A stretch of DNA of 64,000 bases. Origin: Culex pipiens pallens (lineage: Eukaryota > Arthropoda > Insecta > Diptera > Culicidae). The notes below the pieces were generated by a model. That model had not been told where the DNA came from and did not search any database. It saw nothing but the letters and a program-made list of their open reading frames with translations. Shown here piece after piece: positions 1-8,900 of this stretch (the stretch's first letter is position 1; the number at the start of each line of letters is the position of its first letter). Both the position numbers and the translations under genes were made by a program. The DNA is taken from contig NC_068937.1 in assembly GCF_016801865.2 (NCBI RefSeq), positions 136,722,455-136,786,454 of the forward strand, given 5' to 3'.

Positions 1-18
1 ACAACATAACCAGCGTAT

Positions 19-194
19 ATAGGCCGCGGGTAATCGGCTCCCCTCCCACTAACATATACACACAAGATCCTCTGTAATTAATCTTAGCTTTAAGTAAAAT
101 GTAATTACAAAAGCTGACTCGGTCCTAACCAGGTCCCAGCACCGAAAAGGACCTTATAAGAACAATTTTATGAAAAAAAAAAAACAAAAAAATG
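19..194 (+). mobile_element. Poly-A-tailed retroelement 3' fragment
   Basis: A ~175-bp segment ends in an A-rich tail (about 170-192). It is bracketed by the 10-bp direct repeat ACCAGCGTAT at 9-18 and 195-204. A target site duplication plus an A-rich 3' tail is what a 5'-truncated non-LTR retrotransposon or SINE leaves behind. No coding remnant is recognisable, so the family is not assigned. The right copy of the duplication overlaps the first base of the neighbouring foldback element, so this insertion probably came after the foldback. Confidence 0.5.
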
Positions 195-203
195 ACCAGC
201 GTA

Positions 204-399
204 TCGAGGTTTTTAAGCGAAGATGGTGTTCGAATGGTGAACGCCCGAAATGTCAAAATCACGCAGTGGTACCAACATTACGGAACAAGTGTGCCATGGC
301 ATGACAGCCACATTTTTTTTTCTAATGTTGGTGCTACTGCGCGATTTTGACATTTCGGGCGTTCACCATTCAAACGCCATCTTCGCTTAAAAACCTGGA
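204..399. mobile_element. Foldback MITE with TA flanks
   Basis: Two arms of about 78 bp (204-281 and 322-399) are reverse complements with only a handful of mismatches, separated by a ~40-bp spacer. The termini read TCGAGGTTTTTAAGCG on the left and, as reverse complement, TCCAGGTTTTTAAGCG on the right. TA dinucleotides sit directly outside both ends (202-203 and 400-401), which fits a TA target duplication of the Tc1/mariner type. It interrupts the larger element whose remaining right portion runs to 1461. It has no coding capacity. Confidence 0.75.
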
Positions 400-401
400 T
401 A

Positions 402-1461
402 GTTATGATTCTGATTCTGTTTCATTTTGCCAAAATGGTTGAATATTTAAAAAATGAATCCAACTTCAGTTTGGCATAGTTTTTATTTGTGTTCAATTTG
501 TTTAAATGCTCATTCAGTCATTTCAAATGTTGTTTCCATATATCTGATTCCCTTAAACTTGTGTGTGATGGACTATAGATAAAGCTTTGATTTCAGTTTT
601 CGGAAAACTTAAATATCGAAAATAATACAAACGTTTTTTGTTCTGAATGAAAAAAAAGAAAAATTGTTTTACCTTTTTGTAAAATATTTCAAAACCTTGA
701 AATTGTAAATAAGGCTGGTAAAAAATTTAATCAAAATTTTGACTCTCAGATATGGCCAATACATTAATGAATTTACGAAAATATTGTTTTTCTGAAGTTT
801 TACATCTTTTTCCGTTTTGTGCTTTAAAAAATTCAAAATTTGTACAAAGTTTAAAAAGCGAGTTATAACAAATAAGTTTAGAGAACTTTTTTTAAAGAAA
901 CATTCTTATGGAATAAGTGGTTTAATATGAAGTGTTGTCAAACTGAAGCTTTTATTGAACATTCAAACATTTTAATACTGGTACTTCGATAAATCGAAAT
1001 TGATTCATAAAATTAATAAGCAAAAAATTTATAAAATTTTAAAGGATTCTTCGTAAAACATCTTTTAAACAAATTCATAGATATTTTTAAATTCTTTGAA
1101 AAATAATAACTTTAATCAAGTGAAAAGATATGTAAAGATTTGATAAAAAATATAAACATAAGAATAAAATTTAAAATTTTGTTATCTTTAACTTTTTGTC
1201 ATCATCATTTTCATTGTCAGTAGAAACGAAGTTTCAAAAAAACTTTATGTTTGGTTATTTTAAAAATAAAAATTGAAGTTATATTTATTTACTTAAATTG
1301 TCTGATTTTTTTTAAATTTTGTCCAATAGTTTATATTGACTTTTTATAAAGAGTTTTTGAAATGAAATCATTCTTCAGATAAGAAATACCTATTTTTTGA
1401 GGTTCTGGGAAAGTCGGGAAAAAGTCGGGAATTTGAAAATGGGATTTGAGTGGTTACCCTG
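402..1461. mobile_element. CAGGGTGGCC-type TIR element, copy 1 (left end lost)
   Basis: This segment aligns by eye with 14,560-15,571. Shared landmarks, in order, are GATTCTATTTCATTTTG, TGAATATTT, CCAACTT then GTTTGGCA, CTTAAATATCGA, and a terminal block with GTCGGGAATTTGAAAATGG. It ends at 1461 in TGGTTACCCTG, the complement of the CAGGGTGGCCACTC-like terminus of the other copy. The left end is missing from the window. The segment is AT-rich and non-coding, so a non-autonomous DNA element is the likeliest reading; the superfamily is undetermined. Confidence 0.65.
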
Positions 1462-1560
1462 TTTTTAGGTTATGTTTGACAGAAAATATTCAGTAAAATT
1501 CTTCTATGCTCGGTTATTCACCCATCAACATGCATCGAAACTCTCCCAAGTTAGGTTGCA

Positions 1561-1990
1561 ACTCGGGCAAGTTAGAATAACAAGACGAAGATCATTTCAA
1601 CAACTCCTGTTGAAATATCTACCTCAGATCAAAACAACTCAAGTTATTGGCATATAGAAAATTATTCAATCATTGATCAATGTGATATTCCAACATAAAA
1701 TAATAATAATATGCAGTCATAACCAAATTAGTTATTGTATTTCATTTTTTAATATTACCTATTTTGTCAAGGACATAATTTTGGTCATGAAATGTGGACT
1801 TTACATCAAAACTTTTATAAAAAGTGAAAAATTTGAAAGTTGATTTTTTAATTGTTGATACACCCACCAAGTTGAATTATTTTCCAAACAAATCTATGTT
1901 ATTATTTTGGGTTATTATAACAGCTAATCTGAGTGTTTAAATAATAAGTCCTGACCTCCAACTTTTCCAGTTATTTCCATCTGCTCGGGG
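1561..1990. mobile_element. Decayed copy of the CGAGCAGACGG-terminated MITE
   Basis: The right end reads AGTTATTTCCATCTGCTCGGG (1969-1989), one base away from the reverse complement of the left terminus of the clearer copy at 33,345. The left end near 1561 retains only CTCGGGCAAGTTAGAATAAC, a weak match to the other terminus. The spacing, about 430 bp, agrees with the 452 bp of the better copy. A 61-codon open frame inside (1472-1657) has no recognisable features and is taken as chance. Confidence 0.4.
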
Positions 1991-3003
1991 AGGAATCGTT
2001 TAATGACTGCCATTATGTGGCATTAAAGGAAACTGTTTTGGAAGCCATTATTTTTACTTGTCCCTCAAAATTTACCAAAGATTTGCACTTGGATTTTTTT
2101 TATGAATTTTTAATAGCGCTACTTAAACTGTTTTGTGCCTCGGTTATTTTTTTGGTAAGAACGTTGGGTTTGGGACACAAACAAAATCTTCAACATTGGA
2201 ACCGATTTCAGCTGCTTCCAATTCCAAAGCCAATCAAAGTCATCCCCCCACTTACCCCAAGGTCCATTAGCTGGCTCAGAAAATCGGATTGACTCGATTA
2301 AAAGCAAATACGAACACGCGAAACATGTGGGCGGTGGGTGCACTAAAAGAACACAAAAATCACCCAACAGAAAAAAGGGGGAAAACACCCAAAAAGCAAA
2401 ACGAACCAATCAACTCAAGTTGCAACTGTTTTTTTTTGCTGTTGTTTTTGTCGTCTTTTCTGGTCCGACTTGATAGACACCTAATTGCATCCAAAGCCAG
2501 CAGCTGCTGCTGCTACTCTGGTGAAGCAATTGGCAATTGGGGCAGAAAAAGAGGAAAGCAAAAAGAAAAATCTAACGAACTTTGGCCGGTTCTAGCTTGG
2601 CGAAAGAAAAGCCAAGCCAAGCCAGTGTGTGCGCTCTAAGGCAGTAATGTGTATTACAGTTTATGTATAAAATAAACAGAACCAGCGCGGAATCGTTGAT
2701 ACAATTTATCCCTGCGAAAGGGGTAGGGGGGAGGTCACACGAGGGGAGAGGGAGGAGGGATCCGGAAAAGCTGTGGAAACAAATAAACCCGGCATGGCAG
2801 CGATACAAAAAAAAAACGAAGAAAGCACAATTCTGCAGCGCAGAGCTGCGAAGAAAACAGATCAGGAAAAATACAGACACGGGAAAAGCGTCGAGCGAAA
2901 AAGCTCTTAATGGATATCTGTCTGGAGTTTGGGGAAAGCAAGGGGGGAGGTGCTGCTACACATTACGTGCACGTGATTTTCAAATTTTCCACTACTCACT
3001 AGA
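1991..3003. other. Single-copy-looking non-coding block
   Basis: This is a mixed-composition block with a GC-richer centre (2300-2960), a CAGCAGCTGCTGCTGCTAC patch near 2499 and purine-rich runs near 2720-2770. Open frames on both strands (up to 123 codons) are rich in K, R, S and F, overlap each other, and have no domain or signal I recognise. No repeat termini are seen. It could be conserved intron or intergenic sequence, but nothing in it supports a gene call. Confidence 0.4.
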
Positions 3004-3190
3004 CACAGTAAAAACAATAATAATAGAAGGTTGAAAATTTTATGGTTGATTATAATTTTTTTTGAAGTAATTTTACTTCAATTTATGAGGCAAAATTATC
3101 ACAACACATAAAAGATAAAAATTTACTCACTTTTTTATGTACTTTCACACAATTTTTCTGACACAAAATCTGTATACATTTCCGGAAAAA
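3004..3190. mobile_element. Diverged copy of the CACAGTAAAA MITE family
   Basis: It starts CACAGTAAAAACAATAAT and carries the family blocks AGAAGGTTGAA, GTAATTTTACTTCAATTTATG and TTTCTGACACAAAATC in the expected order. The right end is not clean, so the boundary is approximate. The 135-codon minus-strand frame over 3083-3490 runs out of this repeat and is not considered a gene. Confidence 0.4.
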
Positions 3191-3533
3191 GTTCTGAATT
3201 TCACTGAAAATCATGAAAACCTGATCATTAAAATCAAATTTCCAAAAGATTGCTGGAAACATTATTTTCCCGATATTTTTTTGCAGTGAATTGAAATTGT
3301 CAGAAATTTGGAAGGCGACAGAAATAAGGTCGAACCCCGATCGGCTTTGTCCAGTGTGCTTTTTGGTCCCGGTTCCACGAAAAATCGGCGATCCGAGTTC
3401 AAGTTCTGCTGCTGTCATGTGCCCGATGTACTGAAGTTGTACGCGATATGTATTGATTTGCAAAAAATATATAGAAAAAATTATCCACAAATTAAAAAGT
3501 ATTTTAGAAAAGTACTAAAAATATTTTATATTT

Positions 3534-3609
3534 CTAGAGTAAATTTTCAAAACAACCTATCCCTCATGGGTTTCCTATGCAGATAGGACCTTTTGAAAAT
3601 TTAATCGAG
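3534..3609. mobile_element. CTAGAG microelement (76 bp)
   Basis: A 76-bp imperfect palindrome beginning CTAGAGTAAATTTTCAAAAC and ending GGACCTTTTGAAAATTTAATC. It is nearly the same as 35,575-35,650, which shares the centre (CATGGGTTTC, CTATGCAG). The length and CTAGA-plus-AGGACCTTTT architecture match three further copies at 23,941, 30,969 and 38,921. The 38,921 copy has an empty site that shows this unit inserts as a discrete element. Confidence 0.6.
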
Positions 3610-4614
3610 ATTTATATTCATACTGGATAGCAAAACAAACCATCAATAAAATTTAAGAGAATCTATATCGATACACTTATTAAACAATTAGAATCTAATG
3701 GATTTATCTAATTATCGAATAGATGAATTATTTTGATCCTTGGAAATTGTTATCATAAATTAAAAGGGAAAACGGTTTGCTTATATTAAATCGATCTACT
3801 TCTGAAACTAAATTAATACACTCAACTCTGTGCATTGATCTTTGAAATGGCTCTAACTTTTTATCAAGTTGACCCAATCCATCAACAAAATTTGGGTTTT
3901 GAGTATTTTTGGTTTTTTTTTACGTTTTTAAAATAGTTTTCCAATGAATTTGTATGAAACATTGTCCATCTATTCCATAAGTCCAAAAAAGCATTTTTTT
4001 TGCAGCATTTGATCTTCCATTTAAATTTTGAGACTGTTCATACAAATGTACCATGAAAATATTCGAAATCTGTATCATAATATGGGTTTTTATGGACAAA
4101 AATAGTCATAGGTTATTGATTAGGATTATATAAAAAACCAAACGATCAAAATAACTGTTGACGCACATTCCAAGCGTTCGATGTGGTCCTGTGTCTGAGA
4201 TGTTTCGGTGAGTCAAAAAATACGCGTAGAGTTAAGGCTCTGGAAGGCATCATTCCAGTGTTTATGCTTTTAAATCCACAGTGTCGTCCAAATGTTTTCT
4301 ACAAAATCGTCAATTTGTGCGTTAACAATAACGTTTCTCAAATTACAGATTTTGGAAGTTTTCACAGAAAAGGACTCAATTTTTATTGATCAGATAATCG
4401 TTTCTCATGTAACTAACAGTTTCTTTCTTTGGCTTCTTTGAACATCAAGCATGGATGGAAAAAGTTTCATGTTTCATGTTATACAAGATTTTATGTTAAT
4501 GAAATCCAGACTTGTTTTTGATTTTTTTTTGAATTTATAAAAAAGGTTAGATTTTCCTTCCTGTAGAGGAAAAATTAAAAGAAAGAATTTAAGAGATATT
4601 TTTGGTACTGCTAT
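3610..4614. other. AT-rich unassigned sequence
   Basis: A thousand bases of AT-rich sequence with no terminal repeats or duplications that I can see. A 68-codon open frame (4183-4389) contains several cysteines but has no recognised motif, no GC3 bias and no neighbouring splice signals. I see no gene here. Confidence 0.4.
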
Positions 4615-5024
4615 GGGAGCGTTCTTTTATTACGTAACGCAATTTGGGGATGGGAGGGGGGTTGGAGGCTGTGTTAATGGGTGTGTGTGTGTGTGTGTGC
4701 AACCAACCAAACGGGACCACGCGGCCGCTTCTTACAAATTGAGTTGTTTCCATGTATATTTAGATCTACATTCTATACATGCAAATAACTCGCATAGGCA
4801 TTTGGAAGATGTTAGCTCTGCCGAGCTTCGGTGACCCATTTCTACGCTGGCTAGCCGAGCGCGAGGTACTTCAGCTTTATCGACAAGCCCCGCCCTGAAG
4901 AACGTTTGCACCAATCGGGTTCAAACGTTATTTAGAACTTCCGAACCCTTGTCAAATGGACAAGGACCCAGCGCGTATATAGTTGGTAGGTACAGTATTC
5001 CTAATTCCAGTTATAGCTCACCAA

Positions 5025-5099
5025 GTCGCGATGGCCTAGTGGTAAGCATTTTTGCTTACCAATCCAAAGGACGGGGGATCGAACCCCGACTCGAGCGAC
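5025..5099 (+). pseudogene. tRNA-like unit, antisense within the SINE
   Basis: The end segments GTCGC and GCGAC pair. A box-A-like TGGCCTAGTGG (5032-5042) and a box-B-like GGATCGAACCCC (5077-5088) are present with normal spacing. The anticodon arm is not well formed: AAGCATTTTTGCTT makes a competing hairpin. It is therefore a tRNA-derived relic, not a working tRNA. It runs opposite to the SINE that contains it. Confidence 0.55.
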
Positions 5100-5158
5100 T
5101 TTGATTTTTCGTTCATGTTCAGAGTTTCAAGATTTATATTTCCTGAAATTTCTCGTTG

Positions 5159-5233
5159 GGAGCAGATGGGAATCGAACCCAGGACCATTCGCTTACAAAG
5201 CGAACACCGTAACCAGTAAGCCACGGCCGCTCC
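5159..5233 (-). pseudogene. tRNA-Thr(UGU)-like SINE head
   Basis: Read on the minus strand, GGAGCGG pairs with CTGCTCC at the ends. The anticodon arm is a perfect TTCGC / GCGAA stem with loop TTTGTAA, giving anticodon UGU. The T arm carries GGGTTCGATTCCC. Box A is TGGCTTACTGG. Three extra bases between the acceptor strand and box A, and its position at the 5' end of a TSD-flanked element, mark it as a SINE head, not a tRNA gene. Confidence 0.7.
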
Positions 5234-5589
5234 TTGGTTGGAGGCTGTGTTAATCCCCATACAAAAATTGTAAAATTTGTTACGAGGGGGGGGGGGGGGG
5301 GAAGGGGGTCTATAAAATCTAAATGTTTGGGTTACGTAATAAAAGAACGCTCCCTAGCTGTTACAAATTATTAAAAGTACCAAATCCAATTTAATTTTTA
5401 ATTAAAAAAATCGAAGCAAAATTATCACAAATCCGGCATACATTAGGAGAGTTATTTCTCAACTCAAAATTTGAAAATAAAAAATAAAACAAAAAGAATA
5501 TGTCTTTTTTAATTTATGGTTTCTAAAATCAAAATTTGCAGTAATGCAAATATTTTCATTAAATCATGAACTATTTATAGTTTATAGAT

Positions 5590-5868
5590 AAAAATTTTCG
5601 ATGGTTTTGTTCGAACGCGAATCAGTTCAATACGGAGCGTCGGATCGAGGTGCTCTTTGTTGCGTTGGGTTCGTATAAGCCCAAGGAAGGTTCTTACGCC
5701 AAAAAGTGGCAAATTTGGCCACTCTGGAACCGATTCCGGAAAATCTGCAGATTGTATGGAAAAAGTTGCGTAAAATCAAATTTTGATCATAGGAGGCTGA
5801 ACAAGGAAAAAGCTAAAAACGTCAACAATCAAAAAAAGGAAAAGACGAAGTTTTTCGGGTAAGGCTTG
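5590..5868 (+). mobile_element. Helitron-like non-autonomous element, copy 1
   Basis: About 230 bp (from TTTTGTTCGAACGCGAATCA onward) nearly match the last 230 bp of the window. The left end resembles insect Helitron 5' ends, which begin with a TATATATAAAAA stretch; the right end CGAAGTTTTTCGGG...CTTGTAG resembles a decayed Helitron 3' end (CTAG). That resemblance is from memory. Against it, a 12-bp direct repeat TAGTTTATAGAT flanks the unit (5578-5589, 5869-5880), which Helitrons do not make. The 70-codon frame inside is repeat sequence. Confidence 0.5.
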
Positions 5869-5880
5869 TAGTTTATAGAT

Positions 5881-8138
5881 TGTAAATTTTATTGTGAAAA
5901 AATTCAACTTTTGAAAACACCATCACTTTTTTGAAAAATGAGGATGCAGTCAAAAACTTGCAAAATTTGCATGGCGTTTTTAAAAATAATTTGTTATGCA
6001 GACATTTTTAAATGCTTCAGTATTAAATATTATTTTTATGCTTCCTTACAGATTTTGATCTATTTAAAAATTATTTCACACCAAAAAAACAACCATAAAG
6101 CCAGATTGCATCTTTCACGGTTAAGTTTCACGGTTGTGACGCTTGCTCTTTTTTCACAAATTTCATCGCGAACATTTTTTGTTGTCAGTGAAAAAGACTT
6201 GTTTGTAAAATATATGGAACGTCACAGGGTAAGTTTGTCGATGTGTTTGAAACGGGCCGTATGTGTTGCCACCATTTGCTGCAAGACAGGCATCTGCAAA
6301 ATCGCGCCTTTCGAGGGATTTTTTGAATTTGATAAATTATGGTAGGTTTTTGCTTCTCTTCTCCGGTGTGTGTAGCACGAAATCACTACACTTTTCCACC
6401 AGAAGCTGACGGAACTAAAGAAACGGGGGGAAATATATTCACTCCAAACATCCGAAATCGTATTGTTTCAGTCGAAAGGAACGAACAACTTTCGACATTC
6501 GTTTCGTCGAGAGTTTTCACTTTTGTTCGAGGAAAACCTCCGGCACACAAAATTCAATCCTCATGGAAAAACGCGCGCGCGAACGCCTTGCTCTCTCTCA
6601 TCTCTAAAATAAATATTTGTACAAGGGTTTTACATAAATTATTTTCCTAATGAATACCAAATTTCATTACGCTCCTTTACACTTTCCCCCTTCGAAAATT
6701 TCCTGTGTGTGTGAGAGAGTGTGCTGCAGATTTTGGGAAGCAACAGCGGAAAACTTTCTTTTCAGTGTGAAAGGCATAACATTCCTACCCCATCCTTACT
6801 TTCCTCCCCCCTCTTTTCCGTGCATGGCGCAAATGCCAATCATGGCCTGCTGTGCCAACAGTCAGTATCTCCGGCCAGGCCAGCTCCGAGCAGTTGGGGC
6901 AAAAGTTTGAAAACTACCACACCGCCTACTACGAGCAGCAGGCAAAACAATCTCCCACCTCCTGACGCGGCGGGAATTCTATTGTGTTTTTCCGACCTCC
7001 TCCACCCACCTTTACTTTGCGGTTTGTCACGTGAAAAGCTTCCATTAGGGGGGAAATTAACATCAGACACCAGCCCAAGTTGGGTAGGTGACCCTATTCG
7101 TCTCATGGAAGCAGGGAAAAAAGGGCGCATCTGCAACGTGTCTGAGCCGAAGGCGAATAGCCAGGGCAAGTGGGAATCATTCATTGGTGTTAATGAACTA
7201 TTTTATGGTGGTTGGAAAAAAGGACGAGCATGGTCGTTAGAGGAATATGAATAAATGAGCCGAGATTTGCCGCAGGCTGAAAACTTTAAAATTGTAAAAA
7301 GCCAACTCTTTTCAAACAATACAGAAAAGGTTAAATCTCTCTTCGGCGAGTCGAGTGAATGTAAGCGCAAACTTTTCAACAAAGTCCCCCCGAGGGGACA
7401 TTCGTCAATAAAGAAAAGGAAATCTCCTTGTTAAAAAGTCTGAAACGAAAATTGGCCGAAATTGTCCCCCGCAAAATCCGTACCGGAAAATGGCAAATAA
7501 GGCAAAAAATGTGCTCATAATTTCCTCTTTTCCCTTTTCATTCTTCCTCATCCAACCAGAAGATAGATAAATTGAAAGATTGTGGTCGAGGCTCGACCTG
7601 AAAGGCAACATAATCCTTACGAAAACTTGAGGAAAACCGTCTCCATCGTGATTTGTTTGATGCCCCTTTAAGGCCGGTCCGGAACCATGTCCTGCCAGAT
7701 ATAACCCTCAAGGGGAGAGAAAAAAGATGAAAATTGCCATAAGGAAGCTAAAAAAAATGAAATATATGACAAAAGTCGCCCCCATCCTCCTCGCCGGGGG
7801 GCGTTTGACCTTCCCGAGCGTCCGGATATGGATTTAAGGACTTGCTGCTTCCTCTTTCCGGTGATTTTACCTTTCCCAACCGATCCATCAGTCCGAGCTC
7901 AGACAGAGCGGAGCAAAAAAAAAAAGGGCAAGCAACCAGGTGTAGCTTACCCACAACATGATGGTTGGGCAGGGATTTGGCAAAGAGGATTTGTGCGGAC
8001 TTATCTGCCAAATGCCATGATGACATTATCAACACCGTGCATGGTTGAAACATTTCAGAATCAAATATATTTCAAAATCAATTTAAGTTTACTAAACAAA
8101 TATTGTGAAACTTTTAAAAATTCAAATGAAAGCTTAAG
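5881..8138. other. Long single-copy-looking block, GC-richer
   Basis: No repeat termini are apparent. The block contains a GCGCGCGCG patch (6571-6580), pyrimidine-rich stretches (6780-6820, 7520-7560) and a GC-rich spot near 7780-7830. Overlapping frames include 177 codons on plus (6721-7254) and 114 on minus (6840-7184). The longest is rich in P, S, L and K, has no domain, shares its DNA with an antisense frame, and lacks a convincing start context or splice sites. I treat them as chance frames in GC-richer DNA. Confidence 0.4.
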
Positions 8139-8140
8139 TA

Positions 8141-8358
8141 CACAATAAAAAATAATGTAAATTTGGAAGCTGTAATTTTGGAAGGTTGAATATTACCTCT
8201 TCATGATGTAATTTTACCTCAATTTTGACTGAAAAAGTGACATTACACCAGAAAAGTGGTAAAATTACACATTTCCAGAGGTAAAATTACACCTTTTTTC
8301 TGACATAAAAGATGTACCTCTTCCCAGATGTAATAATACCATGATTTTTTTTTCTGTG
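8141..8358. mobile_element. CACAGTAAAA MITE family, copy
   Basis: A 218-bp element with TA on both sides (8139-8140, 8359-8360) and short inverted ends (CACAATAAAAAA / TTTTTTCTGTG). Family blocks follow in order: AAGGTTGAATATTACCTCTTC, ATGATGTAATTTTACCTCAA, GACTGAAAAAGTGACATTAC, GTAAAATTAC repeated, TTTCTGACATAAAAGATGTA, and AGATGTAATAATACCATGAT. The TA flanks suggest a Tc1/mariner-type target duplication. It is non-coding. Confidence 0.7.
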
Positions 8359-8398
8359 TAGTAGTTTATGCAACAAGTTGAAAAAAGAAGATTTTTTT

Positions 8399-8458
8399 AG
8401 CACGCTTTGTATATTTATCCAACGAGGATCACCAAGTTGGATAAATACGACGAGTGCT
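8399..8458. repeat. 60-bp hairpin, GTTGGATAAATAC type
   Basis: AGCAC...GTATATTTATCCAAC is followed by GTTGGATAAATAC...GAGTGCT, giving a hairpin with a ~13-base loop. Related fragments occur at 39,757-39,790 (TTCAGCACGAGTCGAATACTC) and 26,980-27,010 (AAGTTTTACAACGAGTT). It is likely a remnant of another small inverted-repeat family. Confidence 0.5.
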
Positions 8459-8562
8459 GAACAAGTTTTACAACGAGTTCCATACATGTATTCAAAACAT
8501 TGTAAAACCATAACAATGATTATGCCTGGGAATGACAGGAAAAGTAGTTTCACGATGGTATT

Positions 8563-8772
8563 CACAGTAAAAAATTGTGTAAATTTAGAAGGTATAATTT
8601 TGGAAGGTTAAATATTGCCTCTTGTATGATGTAATATTACCTCAATTTAGACTGAAAAAATGACCTTACACCAGAAATGTGGTAAAATTACTAATTTTCA
8701 GATGTAAAATTACCCATTTTTTCTGACATAAATGTAATCCCGGATGTAATATTACCATAATTTTATTAATGT
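8563..8772. mobile_element. CACAGTAAAA MITE family, copy
   Basis: Same block order and orientation as the copy at 8141, starting CACAGTAAAAAATTGTGTAA. The right terminus has decayed (AATGTG instead of CTGTG). Two same-family copies about 200 bp apart in direct orientation could also be read as a local duplication, but the sequence between them (8359-8562) is not repeated. Confidence 0.6.
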
Positions 8773-8814
8773 GTTGCGAAAGTAGTTTTCAGTATTTTTA
8801 TTTTCGGTCGTAGG

Positions 8815-8900
8815 GATTTTCGAATCGATTTGGTGTCTTCGGCAAAGTTGTAGATTATCATTAGAACTCAACAGAAAACGGATTTTTTCTTGTTTATATT
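8815..8900 (-). repeat. Dispersed GATCGATTTGGTGTCTTCGGC module
   Basis: Contains ATCGATTTGGTGTCTTCGGC followed by AAAGTTGTAG. The same string, in either orientation, lies at 24,190, inside both arms of the foldback at 28,529, at 44,918 and (decayed) at 47,350. These are fragments of one dispersed non-coding repeat; the foldback holds the longest version. Confidence 0.5.

Larger units (their letters stand above)
4679..5235 (-). mobile_element. Composite tRNA-derived SINE with 19-bp TSD
   Basis: The insert is flanked by perfect 19-bp direct repeats GGTTGGAGGCTGTGTTAAT at 4660-4678 and 5236-5254. Read on the minus strand, it opens with a tRNA-like head (5233-5159). It continues through a second tRNA-like unit in the opposite orientation (5099-5025), then a unique body, and ends in a (CA)n tail (4680-4699). 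A long TSD, internal Pol III box A/B in the head and a short-repeat tail are the hallmarks of SINE retroposition by a partner LINE. The antisense second tRNA-like unit is unusual. The minus-strand frames here are not genes. Confidence 0.8.
4615..5354. mobile_element. GGGAGCGTTCTTTTATTACG MITE, split by a SINE
   Basis: The ends are exact 24-bp inverted repeats beginning GGGAGCGTTCTTTTATTACG (4615-4638 and 5331-5354). Subtracting the 557-bp inserted SINE and one 19-bp duplication leaves about 164 bp. This matches the uninterrupted relative at 40,274-40,434 (161 bp), which shares the termini and the GTGTTA...CATGCA/CATACA and GTTACGAG blocks. A run of G (5284-5301) lies in the right half. The element is non-coding and a non-autonomous DNA transposon by structure. 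Confidence 0.75.

Noticed and set aside
5025..5233. Functional tRNA genes
   Set aside because: Both cloverleaf-like units sit inside one TSD-flanked SINE; one lacks a proper anticodon arm and the other has extra bases before box A.
6721..7254. 177-codon frame, the longest in the window
   Set aside because: No domain, no coding bias, an antisense frame of 114 codons over the same DNA, and no splice or promoter context.
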